A stretch of 10,622 nt of DNA from Anaerolineae bacterium (GTDB taxonomy: Bacteria > Chloroflexota > Anaerolineae > JAFGEY01). Under the pieces are notes generated by a model. It was not told the DNA's origin. It did not search any database and saw only the letters and a list, made by a program, of their open reading frames with translations. A program made the position numbers and the translations under genes. This document shows, one piece after another, positions 1 to 6,831 of the stretch. Where the stretch lies: positions 1 to 10,622 of the forward strand of contig JAFGEY010000240.1 of the NCBI GenBank assembly GCA_016931365.1, written 5' to 3'. Within the stretch, counting starts at the first letter, position 1. Every line of letters starts with the position of its first letter.

Positions 1-878
1 AGGGTGACGCTATCTCCTATCTGGTTATAGAGTGTGGCCGCGGCTTCCAGGTGATCCGCTGCTGCCTGTGGGGCGACATCCTTCATCCGCCGCAGAAAGC
101 GCGCCGCCTCGTGGCGCTCCTCGACCATCACGTATTGATCGCCGTAGATTATTACGCGGGCGTCCATCGTCCCACCACTATGTGTCGAGTAATCGGCGTC
201 CACTTCCAGGGCATCGGCCCAGGCGTCGTAGGCCGCCAGGCCACTCAGGTGTTCGGGTAGGTTGGGACGGCGGGCAGTGCGCGCCAGGTCAAGCGCCCAT
301 TCGAGCGAGGCAGCAAGCACCTCGTGAGCGGCAGGCCGGGCCGGCAGCCGGTTGCCGACGAGGATCAGGCTTTCACTCCGGTCACCGTTCATACTCATCG
401 TCTCGAACCAGTCGCGCTGTTCGTAATAGCGCTCCCGCTGATCCTGAAAGTAGCTCCAGCCGTGGAGGACTGCGCCGTCTTCCGCGTACCCGGTGACCAG
501 CCCGGCCTCCGGTGGCCCGATGATGCCGAAAGCGATGGCCGGGCGGCCCCGGACCAGACTCTCCTTGATCGCCTGGATCATCGCTTCCTTTTCGGCCGGG
601 ACCTTGCGCCATTCATAGCCCAGCGCATCAAAGACGCGGCGGAACGGTTCGTCGCCCAGATGCGAAAGGTCGATGTTGCCGCCGTCGTCACGGTTCCACA
701 GGCGGCGAAAGGCCGCGCCACTGATGCCCATCAGGTAATCATAGTCCTGCGGGTCGCTAACATACTTGAGATACGCATCCAACGCGCCTGGAAAGGGGCA
801 CAGGTGAATGTCGAAACCGATGCGCGGGACACCGGCAAGTATCTGACGTTCAGGGTAGATCTTGGAACGGGTTGTCAT
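1..878 (-). CDS. Uncharacterised protein, possible BtrH_N/C39-like cysteine-peptidase fold (C-terminus beyond window)
   Basis: The reading frame is open from an ATG at 878 down to the left edge (292 codons seen), so the 3' end is missing. Stops lie in frame directly upstream (TAG, TGA, then ACG ATG), so 878 is the first possible start; the ribosome site is weak. Visible blocks are Cys27 in a hydrophobic N-terminal stretch (HLCPFPGALDAYLKYV), MGISGAAFRRLW (50-61), GRPAIAFGIIGPPEAGLVTGY (111-131) and HGWSYFQD (139-146). Cys near the start of a helix, then a strand-turn-strand 'GY' block, resembles the BtrH N-terminal / C39-like fold. The usual catalytic His before the 'GY' is replaced (EAGLVTGY), so if the fold is right the protein is probably not a peptidase. 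This fold call is inference from memory. The gene starts 35 nt after the stop of the 372-aa gene and is probably cotranscribed with it. Function unknown. Confidence 0.75.
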   Translation of the reverse strand, partial: MTTRSKIYPERQILAGVPRIGFDIHLCPFPGALDAYLKYVSDPQDYDYLMGISGAAFRRLWNRDDGGNIDLSHLGDEPFRRVFDALGYEWRKVPAEKEAMIQAIKESLVRGRPAIAFGIIGPPEAGLVTGYAEDGAVLHGWSYFQDQRERYYEQRDWFETMSMNGDRSESLILVGNRLPARPAAHEVLAASLEWALDLARTARRPNLPEHLSGLAAYDAWADALEVDADYSTHSGGTMDARVIIYGDQYVMVEERHEAARFLRRMKDVAPQAAADHLEAAATLYNQIGDSVT

Positions 879-913
879 CGTTCACTAACTCGTTTTCTGC
901 TCGGAACCAGTTA

Positions 914-2032
914 TCATTTCTGGCTTTCGTTCCCGCTCAGGGTGTCGTTGACGAATGTCAGAAAAGTCTGGATGTCCGCGGCCGCCGCGTCATCCAATTG
1001 CTGCCAGGTGTACCCAAAGCCTGGAAACATAAGACACAGATTATGCCGACCGTTGTGTTCCACCGATATGAAAGCACGGGGACGCTTTCCTGTCTTGTCA
1101 GTCTGCGTGCAGTAGCCGCAGTTGTCACAATGCTTTGTGTGCTGAATTACAAACTCTTTCGTCTGATCAGGCATAACGTCGAAGTGCTGCAGGAGCGTCT
1201 TGAACTCTGGGATGCGGAGCGCAAAGTGCAAAGGATTCTTCTGGATCCAGTCGTATTCGATGGCGAGTCCGCCATGGGTGCGTTCCGCCCACGCGTCCTT
1301 CAATGGTCCATCTGCTTTTCCATAGGATTTCACCCAGTCTGCGGCGACTTTGTTGGCCCGGTTACAAACCAGAGCATACCCTTCTTTTTCTAAAAAGCCG
1401 ATGAGTACAGGCAACCCTGGGCTGTCGCAGGCCAGGCGGATCAGTACGTCCTTTGAATAAGGATAGGTGTCGCTGTACAGACAGTGGGAGAAGCGCACCG
1501 GCGGCACACCTTTCTTGCCTGTAGTGGGAGCGGTTCGGGTGGCTTCTGCCGCCATCCAGACCCAGGCTGGAAACAGGTCTGGAAAGGCGTCGCAGGTGAC
1601 GGCAGTCTCCGTTTTTCCGGCTTTCAGGGTCAGCCCAAAGCGGGCCAGACGGGTGACTGTTTTCGTTGTAAGGTTCATATCCTCCTTCCGGACGTGGAGC
1701 GTCCGCCCGTCCACAGTGCCGTAAAGGCCCATCCGGAGCAGGAGGGTGATGAAATCGTCCAGTTTCCGTTTCGTGTTAAGCATCGCTCTGATCAGTTCCG
1801 GGCGGTGGTTTTGTAATTCCCCGTGTTCATAGCCGTCATCGGGCTGCATGGGCAGATCGAGCCAATCCGGACGGGCCCGAACGGTCCCGGCAACGCCGCG
1901 CAGAAATGCGTGAAACTGCTGCGGCGACGCTTCCGGAACCGGGATGGAAGAAACAAGGATAAAATCGGGAATGGTTTCAGCCCAGCAGTTGGCGATGCGC
2001 TGTGCGAGGCTGCTAAATGTTGAGACGCTCAT
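914..2032 (-). CDS. Uncharacterised 372-aa protein with C-terminal CxxCxxC...C cluster
   Basis: A complete ORF with an ATG at 2032 preceded by a strong Shine-Dalgarno (GGAGGAGGT, about 2038-2046). I do not recognise a named family. The C-terminus holds HCDNCGYC followed by QTDKTGKRP, giving Cys302, Cys305 and Cys308, with Cys333 (NLCLMFPG) further on. Four such cysteines could bind zinc or an iron-sulfur cluster, but no known cluster family is matched. The rest is soluble and mixed alpha/beta with no signal peptide or membrane segment, so it is probably cytoplasmic. A helical segment around 80-101 (IRAMLNTKRKLDDFITLLLRM) may be a packing or interaction surface. It lies 55 nt downstream of the cyclic-nucleotide-binding gene and 35 nt upstream of the left-edge gene, on the same strand, which suggests one transcript. 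Similar unnamed proteins are, from memory, scattered in Firmicutes and Chloroflexota. Confidence 0.85.
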   Translation of the reverse strand: MSVSTFSSLAQRIANCWAETIPDFILVSSIPVPEASPQQFHAFLRGVAGTVRARPDWLDLPMQPDDGYEHGELQNHRPELIRAMLNTKRKLDDFITLLLRMGLYGTVDGRTLHVRKEDMNLTTKTVTRLARFGLTLKAGKTETAVTCDAFPDLFPAWVWMAAEATRTAPTTGKKGVPPVRFSHCLYSDTYPYSKDVLIRLACDSPGLPVLIGFLEKEGYALVCNRANKVAADWVKSYGKADGPLKDAWAERTHGGLAIEYDWIQKNPLHFALRIPEFKTLLQHFDVMPDQTKEFVIQHTKHCDNCGYCTQTDKTGKRPRAFISVEHNGRHNLCLMFPGFGYTWQQLDDAAAADIQTFLTFVNDTLSGNESQK

Positions 2033-2087
2033 AAGGATACCTCCTCCACAATATTGAAATGGACGGTCGCCTCACAAACCCGCCGGC

Positions 2088-2666
2088 CTAGAGCACCGAC
2101 ATCGCCCTCTGGAAGCGCCTGGATTGCTCTTGCAGGATCACAGCAGTCATCTCTCCATATTGCGCAAGCATGCTGCGGAAATTCCAGTGAACCAGTGCCA
2201 AACACTCTGTATCTTCCAAGGCAATGACCGACGCCGTGCGGGGCTCATCGTTCAGCAGAGCCAGTTCTCCGAAAAAATCCGTGAGAACAAAGGCATTAAC
2301 CACAACCCTTGTACCGTCCCGACGGGTGCGAACGGCCTCTGCCTTCCCGGACACGACGATAAAGAGACCGATGCCGCTCTTACCTTGCCTCACAATCGCC
2401 TCCCCGGACGCGTAATGACGTGGAATAGCCCATCTGGCCAGGCTTCGGAGCTGTCTCTTTTTCAGATCTTGAAACAGAGGCACCCGGGCCAGAAACGCGA
2501 CCGTTTTTCTCAACCGGCTGGCCTTCGCGCTTTGTCCAAGACGGGCTGCGCGTGCCAGGAGGCGCCCCCCCCACCACGCCAGCAGGCGCGTGGCCTGCAT
2601 GTCGTCTGAGACCACTTGATAGCGCCGCGCGCTTTCGACTGTTGCCATCCATGGTTCTATGACCAT
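2088..2666 (-). CDS. Cyclic nucleotide-binding (cNMP/CAP_ED) domain protein without HTH
   Basis: A 192-aa protein with one cNMP-binding domain at about residues 58-175. It opens with RVPLFQDLKKRQL, then shows the beta-roll GEAIVRQG...GLFIVVSGKAEA. The phosphate-binding cassette is FFGELALLNDEPRTASV (131-147), with the key Glu134 and Arg143 both present, so nucleotide binding is plausible. Unlike Crp/Fnr regulators it ends after the C-helix (about 165-192) and has no DNA-binding domain. The N-terminal ~55 residues are basic and helical with a Trp-Trp pair (LLAWWGGRLLARAARL, 28-43) and may touch a membrane or a partner. The start at 2666 is chosen because AAGGAGGT (2671-2678) sits 4 nt upstream; an in-frame ATG at 2717 would add 17 residues and lacks such a site. 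The cyclase gene next door on the same strand is an obvious candidate source of its ligand. Target process unknown. Confidence 0.9.
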   Translation of the reverse strand: MVIEPWMATVESARRYQVVSDDMQATRLLAWWGGRLLARAARLGQSAKASRLRKTVAFLARVPLFQDLKKRQLRSLARWAIPRHYASGEAIVRQGKSGIGLFIVVSGKAEAVRTRRDGTRVVVNAFVLTDFFGELALLNDEPRTASVIALEDTECLALVHWNFRSMLAQYGEMTAVILQEQSRRFQRAMSVL

Positions 2667-2670
2667 CTTG

Positions 2671-2678
2671 ACCTCCTT
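2671..2678 (-). promoter_or_regulatory. Strong Shine-Dalgarno deciding the start of the cNMP-binding gene
   Basis: The minus strand reads AAGGAGGT then CAAG then ATG (2666). This perfect anti-16S match at normal spacing favours the 2666 start over the longer frame beginning at 2717. Confidence 0.8.
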
Positions 2679-2729
2679 ATTCACTCTGCGAACCTTTGCT
2701 TGTTGTGGCTCCAGCATACCACAAAGGCT

Positions 2730-2809
2730 GTATTAGCCGCATCTGACAAACGTATTAGCGATGTATTATTCTGAGACTGGAGAGAGGCAAATTGATGGGC
2801 GAGAGAGGC
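2730..2809. repeat. Phased direct repeats between the cyclase and cNMP-binding genes
   Basis: In the plus orientation GTATTAGC occurs at 2730-2737 and 2752-2759 (22 nt apart), with a related GTATTATT at 2763-2770 (11 nt further). GAGAGAGGC occurs at 2780-2788 and 2801-2809 (21 nt apart), just after the cyclase stop. Spacings near 11 and 22 nt put the copies on the same DNA face, as in tandem activator sites. They lie 64-143 nt upstream of the cNMP-binding gene start. I see no convincing sigma-70 promoter here, and no terminator hairpin after the cyclase gene. A regulatory role is inference. Confidence 0.4.
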
Positions 2810-5776
2810 TCAGCTGGATGCCAGCAGGCTCAGCGCCCTGGCCCGGACGACGGCCTGCGTGCGGTTGTTCACCCCAAGCTTGCCGTAAATGTGAGAGGTG
2901 TGCACACGCACCGTGTTTGAGGAAAGGTGGAGTTGCTGGGCGATCTCGCGGTTGGTCAATCCCTCCGCGAGCAGGTGCAGGATCTCGAGCTCGCGCGCGC
3001 TCAACGGCTCGACGAGATCACCGGCAGGTGAATGGGAAACGGAAGCAGGTGGATGAACAGGGGTGAACAACTCCTCTGCCCGCATTTCGGAACCGGTGGT
3101 ACGGACACACTCGTCGAGACGTTTCAGACGCTCACGGCAGTCATCTTGGCCAGGCCCGTCTCCCATCTGCGAGAAATGGGCCAGGTTGACCTCAAGATGC
3201 CGCCGGGCTTCGTCGAACCTGCCCAATCCCTCGGCTATCTCGGCCGCCATACGGCGCGTCATCATCGCACGCCAAGGGTCGTCCATCCGGACATAGATGT
3301 CCAGGCTTTGACAAACCATCCGGTATGCCTCCTCCAGATGGCCCGTTCGCCGCGCGATGTTTGCCAGCCCGGTCAGACACAGAGCTTGCCCCCAGTCGTT
3401 GCCCAACCGGGCAAAGCCCTCCAGGCTGGACTGGTAAGCCTGAAGGGCTAGCCCGGTATCCGGATCATCCTGAAAGCCGGCCGCATCGGCCAGGGAGAGC
3501 TGTGCCAGCGCCCTGCCCCAGACATCGTCCAGCCGGCCAAAGATTTCGGCACACTGCTGACTCTGGGGTATAGACTGTTTTGGCGTCAGGACGCCGGGTC
3601 CCATGCTGTCCAACAGCAGCGCGATTGCTTTTTCCTGAACGTCGGGCAGCGCTTGAGCCATCTCCAGGCTTTCCTGCTGGCAAGAGTCTGTTTGCTCTGT
3701 ACGCCCAAGTGTCAGGTCGAAATGGCGCAAAGCGGCCAATGTCAGAGCGAGGAGCCCGACCACTGTAATTGGCCCGGTTGTCGCTGTGCCGCTGTCAAAA
3801 CCGTAGTCCGGTGACAACCGCAGTTGTCGCAGGACACGCAGCATGTCGAACAGCAAGCGGACCACCTCCGGCAATCCGACAGGCCGGCCGGACATTTCGT
3901 GAAACAGGATGATGGCCGGAAGCACTTGATGCAGTTGCTCCAGGTCGCGCTGCTCGATCAGCCACCGCCAGGCATCGTGCAGATTCCTGGTTTCGCCCCG
4001 CAACGCGGCCAACGCCGCCAACTGCTCGCTGCCCTTGAGCTTTTCGTTCATCAGGCCTAGCCACGCGGCATAGTAACGAGCGTGCCGGGAGCGCGCTTCG
4101 GCCTGCACTGCCGGGTCAGCGGCCAGCTTTTCGGCAGCGTACTGCCTCAAGGCGGGATGGATCTCGAAACGCCTCTCGGAGGTACGGTGCAGAAGCGATT
4201 TGTCGATCAACACGCCCAACAGGGAAGGCGAAGCCCCAGCGGCTTGGACAGCGGCCTCGCGGGTAAACCCGCCGCGAAAGATCGACAGCCGGGAAAAGAC
4301 CTCGCGCTCCTCGTCCGAAAGTAAGCGCCAAGAATGGTCTGCAACGGTGCGCAAAGTGCGGTGGCGCTCAGGAACCGTGCGCCAGGTCGCGATCAGGGCC
4401 AGCAGGTCCCGTTCGAGATCAGCGGCAATCTCCTGGCAGGAGAAGACCTTGGTCCAGGCGGCGGCCATTTCCACGCCCAGTGGCATACCGCCGAGTAACT
4501 GGCAGATGCGACCGATGGCCGGCCAGTCGGCTGCATCAGGGGCAAACGAGCCAGCGCGCTTGGCGCCTTCGACAAAGAGCTGCACCGCCGCGTATTGGGG
4601 AATATCCTCCTCGCCACCGCTACCTGGGAACGGCAAGCCCGTCACTTCCACCACCCACTCGCCGGGCAGGTTCAGCCGCTCGCGGGAGGTGGCGATCAGC
4701 TTGACTCCCGGCGCAGCCTTCAGCATAGCAGCGATCAAGTCCGCAAAGCCGACCAACTGCTCCAGGTTATCCAAGACCAGCAAAGCTTTTTTGTTGACCA
4801 GGTACTTGAGCAGTTGATCTTGTGCCGCTGCCAGGGAAAGGCTGGAACCGGGTTGGACATAAAAGCGCTGATGCAGCGCGTCGGCGATGGCGGAAACCAT
4901 CCCTTCCGGCGTCGCGACCGCCGCCAGGTCTACGAAATAGACACCATGTGCAAAAGCCGCCGGATTGCTTGGATCTGCACACTGCGCGGCGGCCTGGATA
5001 GCCAGTCGGGTTTTGCCGCTACCACCCAGCCCTACCAGCGAGATCAAACGGTACTGCCCATTCCGCAGCAACGCCGCGATCTGGGCCAGCTCTGCCTGGC
5101 GACCCACAAAGAGCGTGGCCGGTGAAGGCAGGTTGCGGGGATGGGTATCGGCCGTTTTGAGCGGTGGCAGGTCATCTGGCAGCCCCGGCAAGACCGCCTG
5201 ATAGATGTGCTCCAGGCGGATCAGGTCTCTCAAGGCATGCTCGCCCAGGTCGCGCAGGGAAACGCCTTCCGAAAGATGATCGCACACAAGATCGACAGTC
5301 GCTTGGCTCAGCAGCACCTGCCCGCCGTGGCCGGCATTGAGCAAGCGGGCGATGCGGTTGAGGTCGGGGCCAACGTAATCGTCGCCGCGCTCCTCGGCTA
5401 CGCCGGTATGCAGGGCCATGCGCACCTTGAGCGCGCCGATCGGCCCCCATTCCTCTGCGTGCAGGGCGCGCTGAGCCGCCAACGCGGCCGCCAACGCGGC
5501 TGAGGCAGTAGAAAAGGCCACCTGGAAGGCATCGCCGATCATCTTGTAGACATACCCGCCGTGGGCAGCCATGGCCTTGCGTATGATGACCTCCTGGCGG
5601 GAAAAGGCACGCTGCATCGCCTGGGGATCGTGCTCCCACAGCGCTGTGCTGCCTTGAATGTCAGTGAAGAGAAAGGTGACCGTGCCGGTGGGGAAGACCA
5701 ATGGAGTGTTTCCGGCCGGTTGGTCAGAAGGAGCCGCCACTATTGCAGACTTGTCAGCATCTTGCACGTCGAACAT
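2810..5776 (-). CDS. Adenylate cyclase / STAND (NB-ARC-like) ATPase / LuxR-type transcriptional regulator
   Basis: A 988-aa multidomain regulator. Residues ~28-195 are a class III nucleotide cyclase domain: metal Asp39 (FLFTDIQGST) and Asp82 (IGDAF), adenine-selecting Lys78 and Asp133, and transition-state Asn140 and Arg144 (LNRIAR). The spacing matches the mycobacterial class III enzymes, so it should make cAMP. A linker leads to FVGRQAEL (223-230) and a STAND ATPase with Walker A GLGGSGKT (249-256), Walker B LLVLDNLE (332-339), ATSRERL (362-368) and GGMPLGVEMAAAW (429-441). Helical, TPR-like repeats fill about 560-910. A LuxR/GerE HTH occupies about 925-985 (LTNREIAQQLHLSSNTVRVHTSHIYGKL in two helices). 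The same architecture is known in Mycobacterium (e.g. Rv0386). It is cytoplasmic, with no membrane segment. The ATG at 5776 is the first in frame; its ribosome site (GGATGAGAAAC) is moderate. It probably senses a ligand or partner through STAND/TPR and links this to transcription and cAMP. The signal is unknown. Confidence 0.93.
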   Translation of the reverse strand: MFDVQDADKSAIVAAPSDQPAGNTPLVFPTGTVTFLFTDIQGSTALWEHDPQAMQRAFSRQEVIIRKAMAAHGGYVYKMIGDAFQVAFSTASAALAAALAAQRALHAEEWGPIGALKVRMALHTGVAEERGDDYVGPDLNRIARLLNAGHGGQVLLSQATVDLVCDHLSEGVSLRDLGEHALRDLIRLEHIYQAVLPGLPDDLPPLKTADTHPRNLPSPATLFVGRQAELAQIAALLRNGQYRLISLVGLGGSGKTRLAIQAAAQCADPSNPAAFAHGVYFVDLAAVATPEGMVSAIADALHQRFYVQPGSSLSLAAAQDQLLKYLVNKKALLVLDNLEQLVGFADLIAAMLKAAPGVKLIATSRERLNLPGEWVVEVTGLPFPGSGGEEDIPQYAAVQLFVEGAKRAGSFAPDAADWPAIGRICQLLGGMPLGVEMAAAWTKVFSCQEIAADLERDLLALIATWRTVPERHRTLRTVADHSWRLLSDEEREVFSRLSIFRGGFTREAAVQAAGASPSLLGVLIDKSLLHRTSERRFEIHPALRQYAAEKLAADPAVQAEARSRHARYYAAWLGLMNEKLKGSEQLAALAALRGETRNLHDAWRWLIEQRDLEQLHQVLPAIILFHEMSGRPVGLPEVVRLLFDMLRVLRQLRLSPDYGFDSGTATTGPITVVGLLALTLAALRHFDLTLGRTEQTDSCQQESLEMAQALPDVQEKAIALLLDSMGPGVLTPKQSIPQSQQCAEIFGRLDDVWGRALAQLSLADAAGFQDDPDTGLALQAYQSSLEGFARLGNDWGQALCLTGLANIARRTGHLEEAYRMVCQSLDIYVRMDDPWRAMMTRRMAAEIAEGLGRFDEARRHLEVNLAHFSQMGDGPGQDDCRERLKRLDECVRTTGSEMRAEELFTPVHPPASVSHSPAGDLVEPLSARELEILHLLAEGLTNREIAQQLHLSSNTVRVHTSHIYGKLGVNNRTQAVVRARALSLLASS

Positions 5777-5904
5777 TGTTTCTCATCCAAATCACAGAGG
5801 ATCAGCACCCAGATCAACACGCGGATATACCTCATCCGCCGAATGTATTCCATCCGCCGTGGATGTCTTCCTGTAGCAGGCCGCAGGCCCTCAGTTAATG
5901 TGAT
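5777..5904 (-). promoter_or_regulatory. Putative ~128-nt 5' leader of the cyclase gene with repeated CGGCGGATG and competing hairpins
   Basis: If the promoter at 5912-5941 is used, the mRNA begins near 5905 and has a long leader. In the leader CGGCGGATG occurs twice (plus positions 5833-5841 and 5851-5859). A downstream ATCCGC (plus 5821-5826) could pair with either copy. An upstream CATCC (plus 5861-5865) can pair with the GGATG of the first copy (5851-5855). No known riboswitch is recognised. The stems are short, so a regulatory fold is only a possibility. Nothing here looks like a gene. Confidence 0.3.
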
Positions 5905-5908
5905 CACA
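5899..5908. promoter_or_regulatory. Perfect palindrome TGTGATCACA, candidate operator
   Basis: A 10-bp perfect palindrome lies across the predicted transcription start of the cyclase gene, where a bound protein would block or modulate initiation. The half-site TGTGA is the CRP half-site, but canonical CRP/FNR boxes separate the halves by 6 bp and here they touch. A compact palindrome fits a GntR- or other winged-helix-type dimer better. The identity of the binding protein is unknown. Confidence 0.4.
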
Positions 5909-5911
5909 AAC

Positions 5912-5941
5912 ATTATATCATGCGTTTCTTTGAGATGGAAA
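5912..5941 (-). promoter_or_regulatory. Candidate sigma-70 promoter for the cyclase/LuxR gene
   Basis: On the minus strand a perfect TATAAT (plus 5912-5917) lies 18 bp downstream of TTTCCA (plus 5936-5941, 4 of 6 matches to TTGACA). The direction is toward the ATG at 5776, giving a start near 5905. The surrounding stretch is A+T-rich relative to its neighbours. Confidence 0.55.
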
Positions 5942-6141
5942 CAGAGCGTTTTGCGAGCCACACAAGCTAATCGCCGAACGGACAGAATAAATGATGGCGG
6001 GGCACTTGACCGCTCCACGATGGACATCAAGGTCGTTGTGTCACTGGTGTCAAGAGCCTGATGAGAAGTCTGACCTGAATGCTCGTAGACACCGCCAATT
6101 GCTGCAACCAGACGGCCCACGAGCCGTGTTGGTAAGCGCGT

Positions 6142-6158
6142 AGATCAGAATCTGATCT
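6142..6158. repeat. Perfect 17-bp palindrome at the broken edge of the IS110 remnant
   Basis: AGATCAGA at 6142-6149, a single A at 6150, then TCTGATCT at 6151-6158. Transposase-like translation begins immediately after it (LWASAMIVAEIG from about 6157), and the frame has a stop at 6133-6135. The palindrome may mark the rearrangement point or be part of the original host sequence; nothing shows which. Confidence 0.6.
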
Positions 6159-6690
6159 TTGGGCATCCGCCATGATCGTCGCCGAGATTGGCGTAGAGAT
6201 GAGCCGCTTTCCTTCCGACCGGCACATCACGGCTTGGGCTGGAGTCGCTCCAGGCAACAATGAAACCGGAGGCAAACGACGTTCCGGCAAGACACGCCAA
6301 GGAAACAAGTACTTGCAGCGGGCCTTGGTCTTGGCCGCCCACAGTGCGGCCAGAACCAAGCACACCTACTTGCGCGCACTATACCATCGCCTGGCCTCAC
6401 GCCGGGGCAAGTCGCGCGCGGCGGTGGCGGTAGGGCGCACCATTCTGCAAGCCGCCTATCATATGATTCGTCGAGGGCAGCCCTACCACGAACTCGGCGA
6501 CCATTACCTGGACCAACTTGATCGTGAGCGAACCGCCAAACGGCTGGTCAAACGGCTTCAGGCACTCGGCTTTGTTGTCGATGTCAAAGAACAAGAGACG
6601 ACTGTCTCCGATCCGCCTCAAGTCGCATCTTCATCACCATTGCCTATGGCGGCTTGACTGTGACTTGGTGGCGGTTATTTTCAAAGTAGA
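6157..6690 (+). mobile_element. Decayed IS110-family insertion sequence (3' part only)
   Basis: Only the C-terminal third to half of an IS110 transposase gene and some downstream sequence remain. The N-terminal DEDD/RuvC-like half is not found in the ~400 bp upstream in any frame, so the element is 5'-truncated. The right end is uncertain; IS110 elements have no or very short terminal inverted repeats, so the limit given near 6690 is approximate. Without the RuvC-like domain it cannot move on its own. Confidence 0.6.
6172..6657 (+). pseudogene. IS110-family transposase, C-terminal fragment (Transposase_20 domain)
   Basis: A 161-aa frame matching the C-terminal 'Tnp' domain of IS110 recombinases. 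It reads AEIGVEMSRFPSDRHITAWAGVAPGNN, then GGKRRSGKTRQGN, AARTKHTYLRALYHRLASRRGKSRA, ILQAAYHMIRRGQPYHELG and DRERTAKRLVKRLQALGF. Full-length members are usually around 300-450 aa, and the N-terminal RuvC-like DEDD domain is absent. The frame is open only from 6136, and the ATG at 6172 has no ribosome site, so expression is doubtful. Where many IS110 proteins read NNES(A/G)GK, with the serine as the nucleophile candidate, this copy reads NNETGGK (Thr32), which may be a further sign of inactivation. It lies between the divergent regulator module and the phosphotransferase unit. Confidence 0.85.
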
Positions 6691-6831
6691 AGCTAGGAAA
6701 GGGCGAAGAACGTCGTGTCCGAACGATCCTTTTGTTTGATCCCAGTCTGTCTTTCTGGCCGATGTGCCATAGACTAAAATGTGGTAAAATTCGGCAGGTG
6801 TCATCCATTTTCTAAAAACATAGGAGTGACT

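Noticed and set aside
324..1115. 263-aa plus-strand ORF across the left-edge genes
   Set aside because: It spans two minus-strand genes and the gap between them, has no ribosome site and has no domain-like content; treated as a shadow.
2048..2077. Promoter TTGTGA-18-TATTGT before the 372-aa gene
   Set aside because: Its start would fall inside the Shine-Dalgarno at 2038-2046 and remove the ribosome site; cotranscription with the upstream gene is simpler.
5899..5908. CRP/FNR box
   Set aside because: The half-sites TGTGA and TCACA are present but directly adjacent; CRP/FNR dimers need a 6-bp (CRP) or 4-bp (FNR) centre, so only a generic operator is proposed.
5740..6120. 126-aa minus-strand ORF upstream of the cyclase gene
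   Set aside because: It runs through the candidate promoter and leader, overlaps the cyclase start in another frame, and has no motif or ribosome site.
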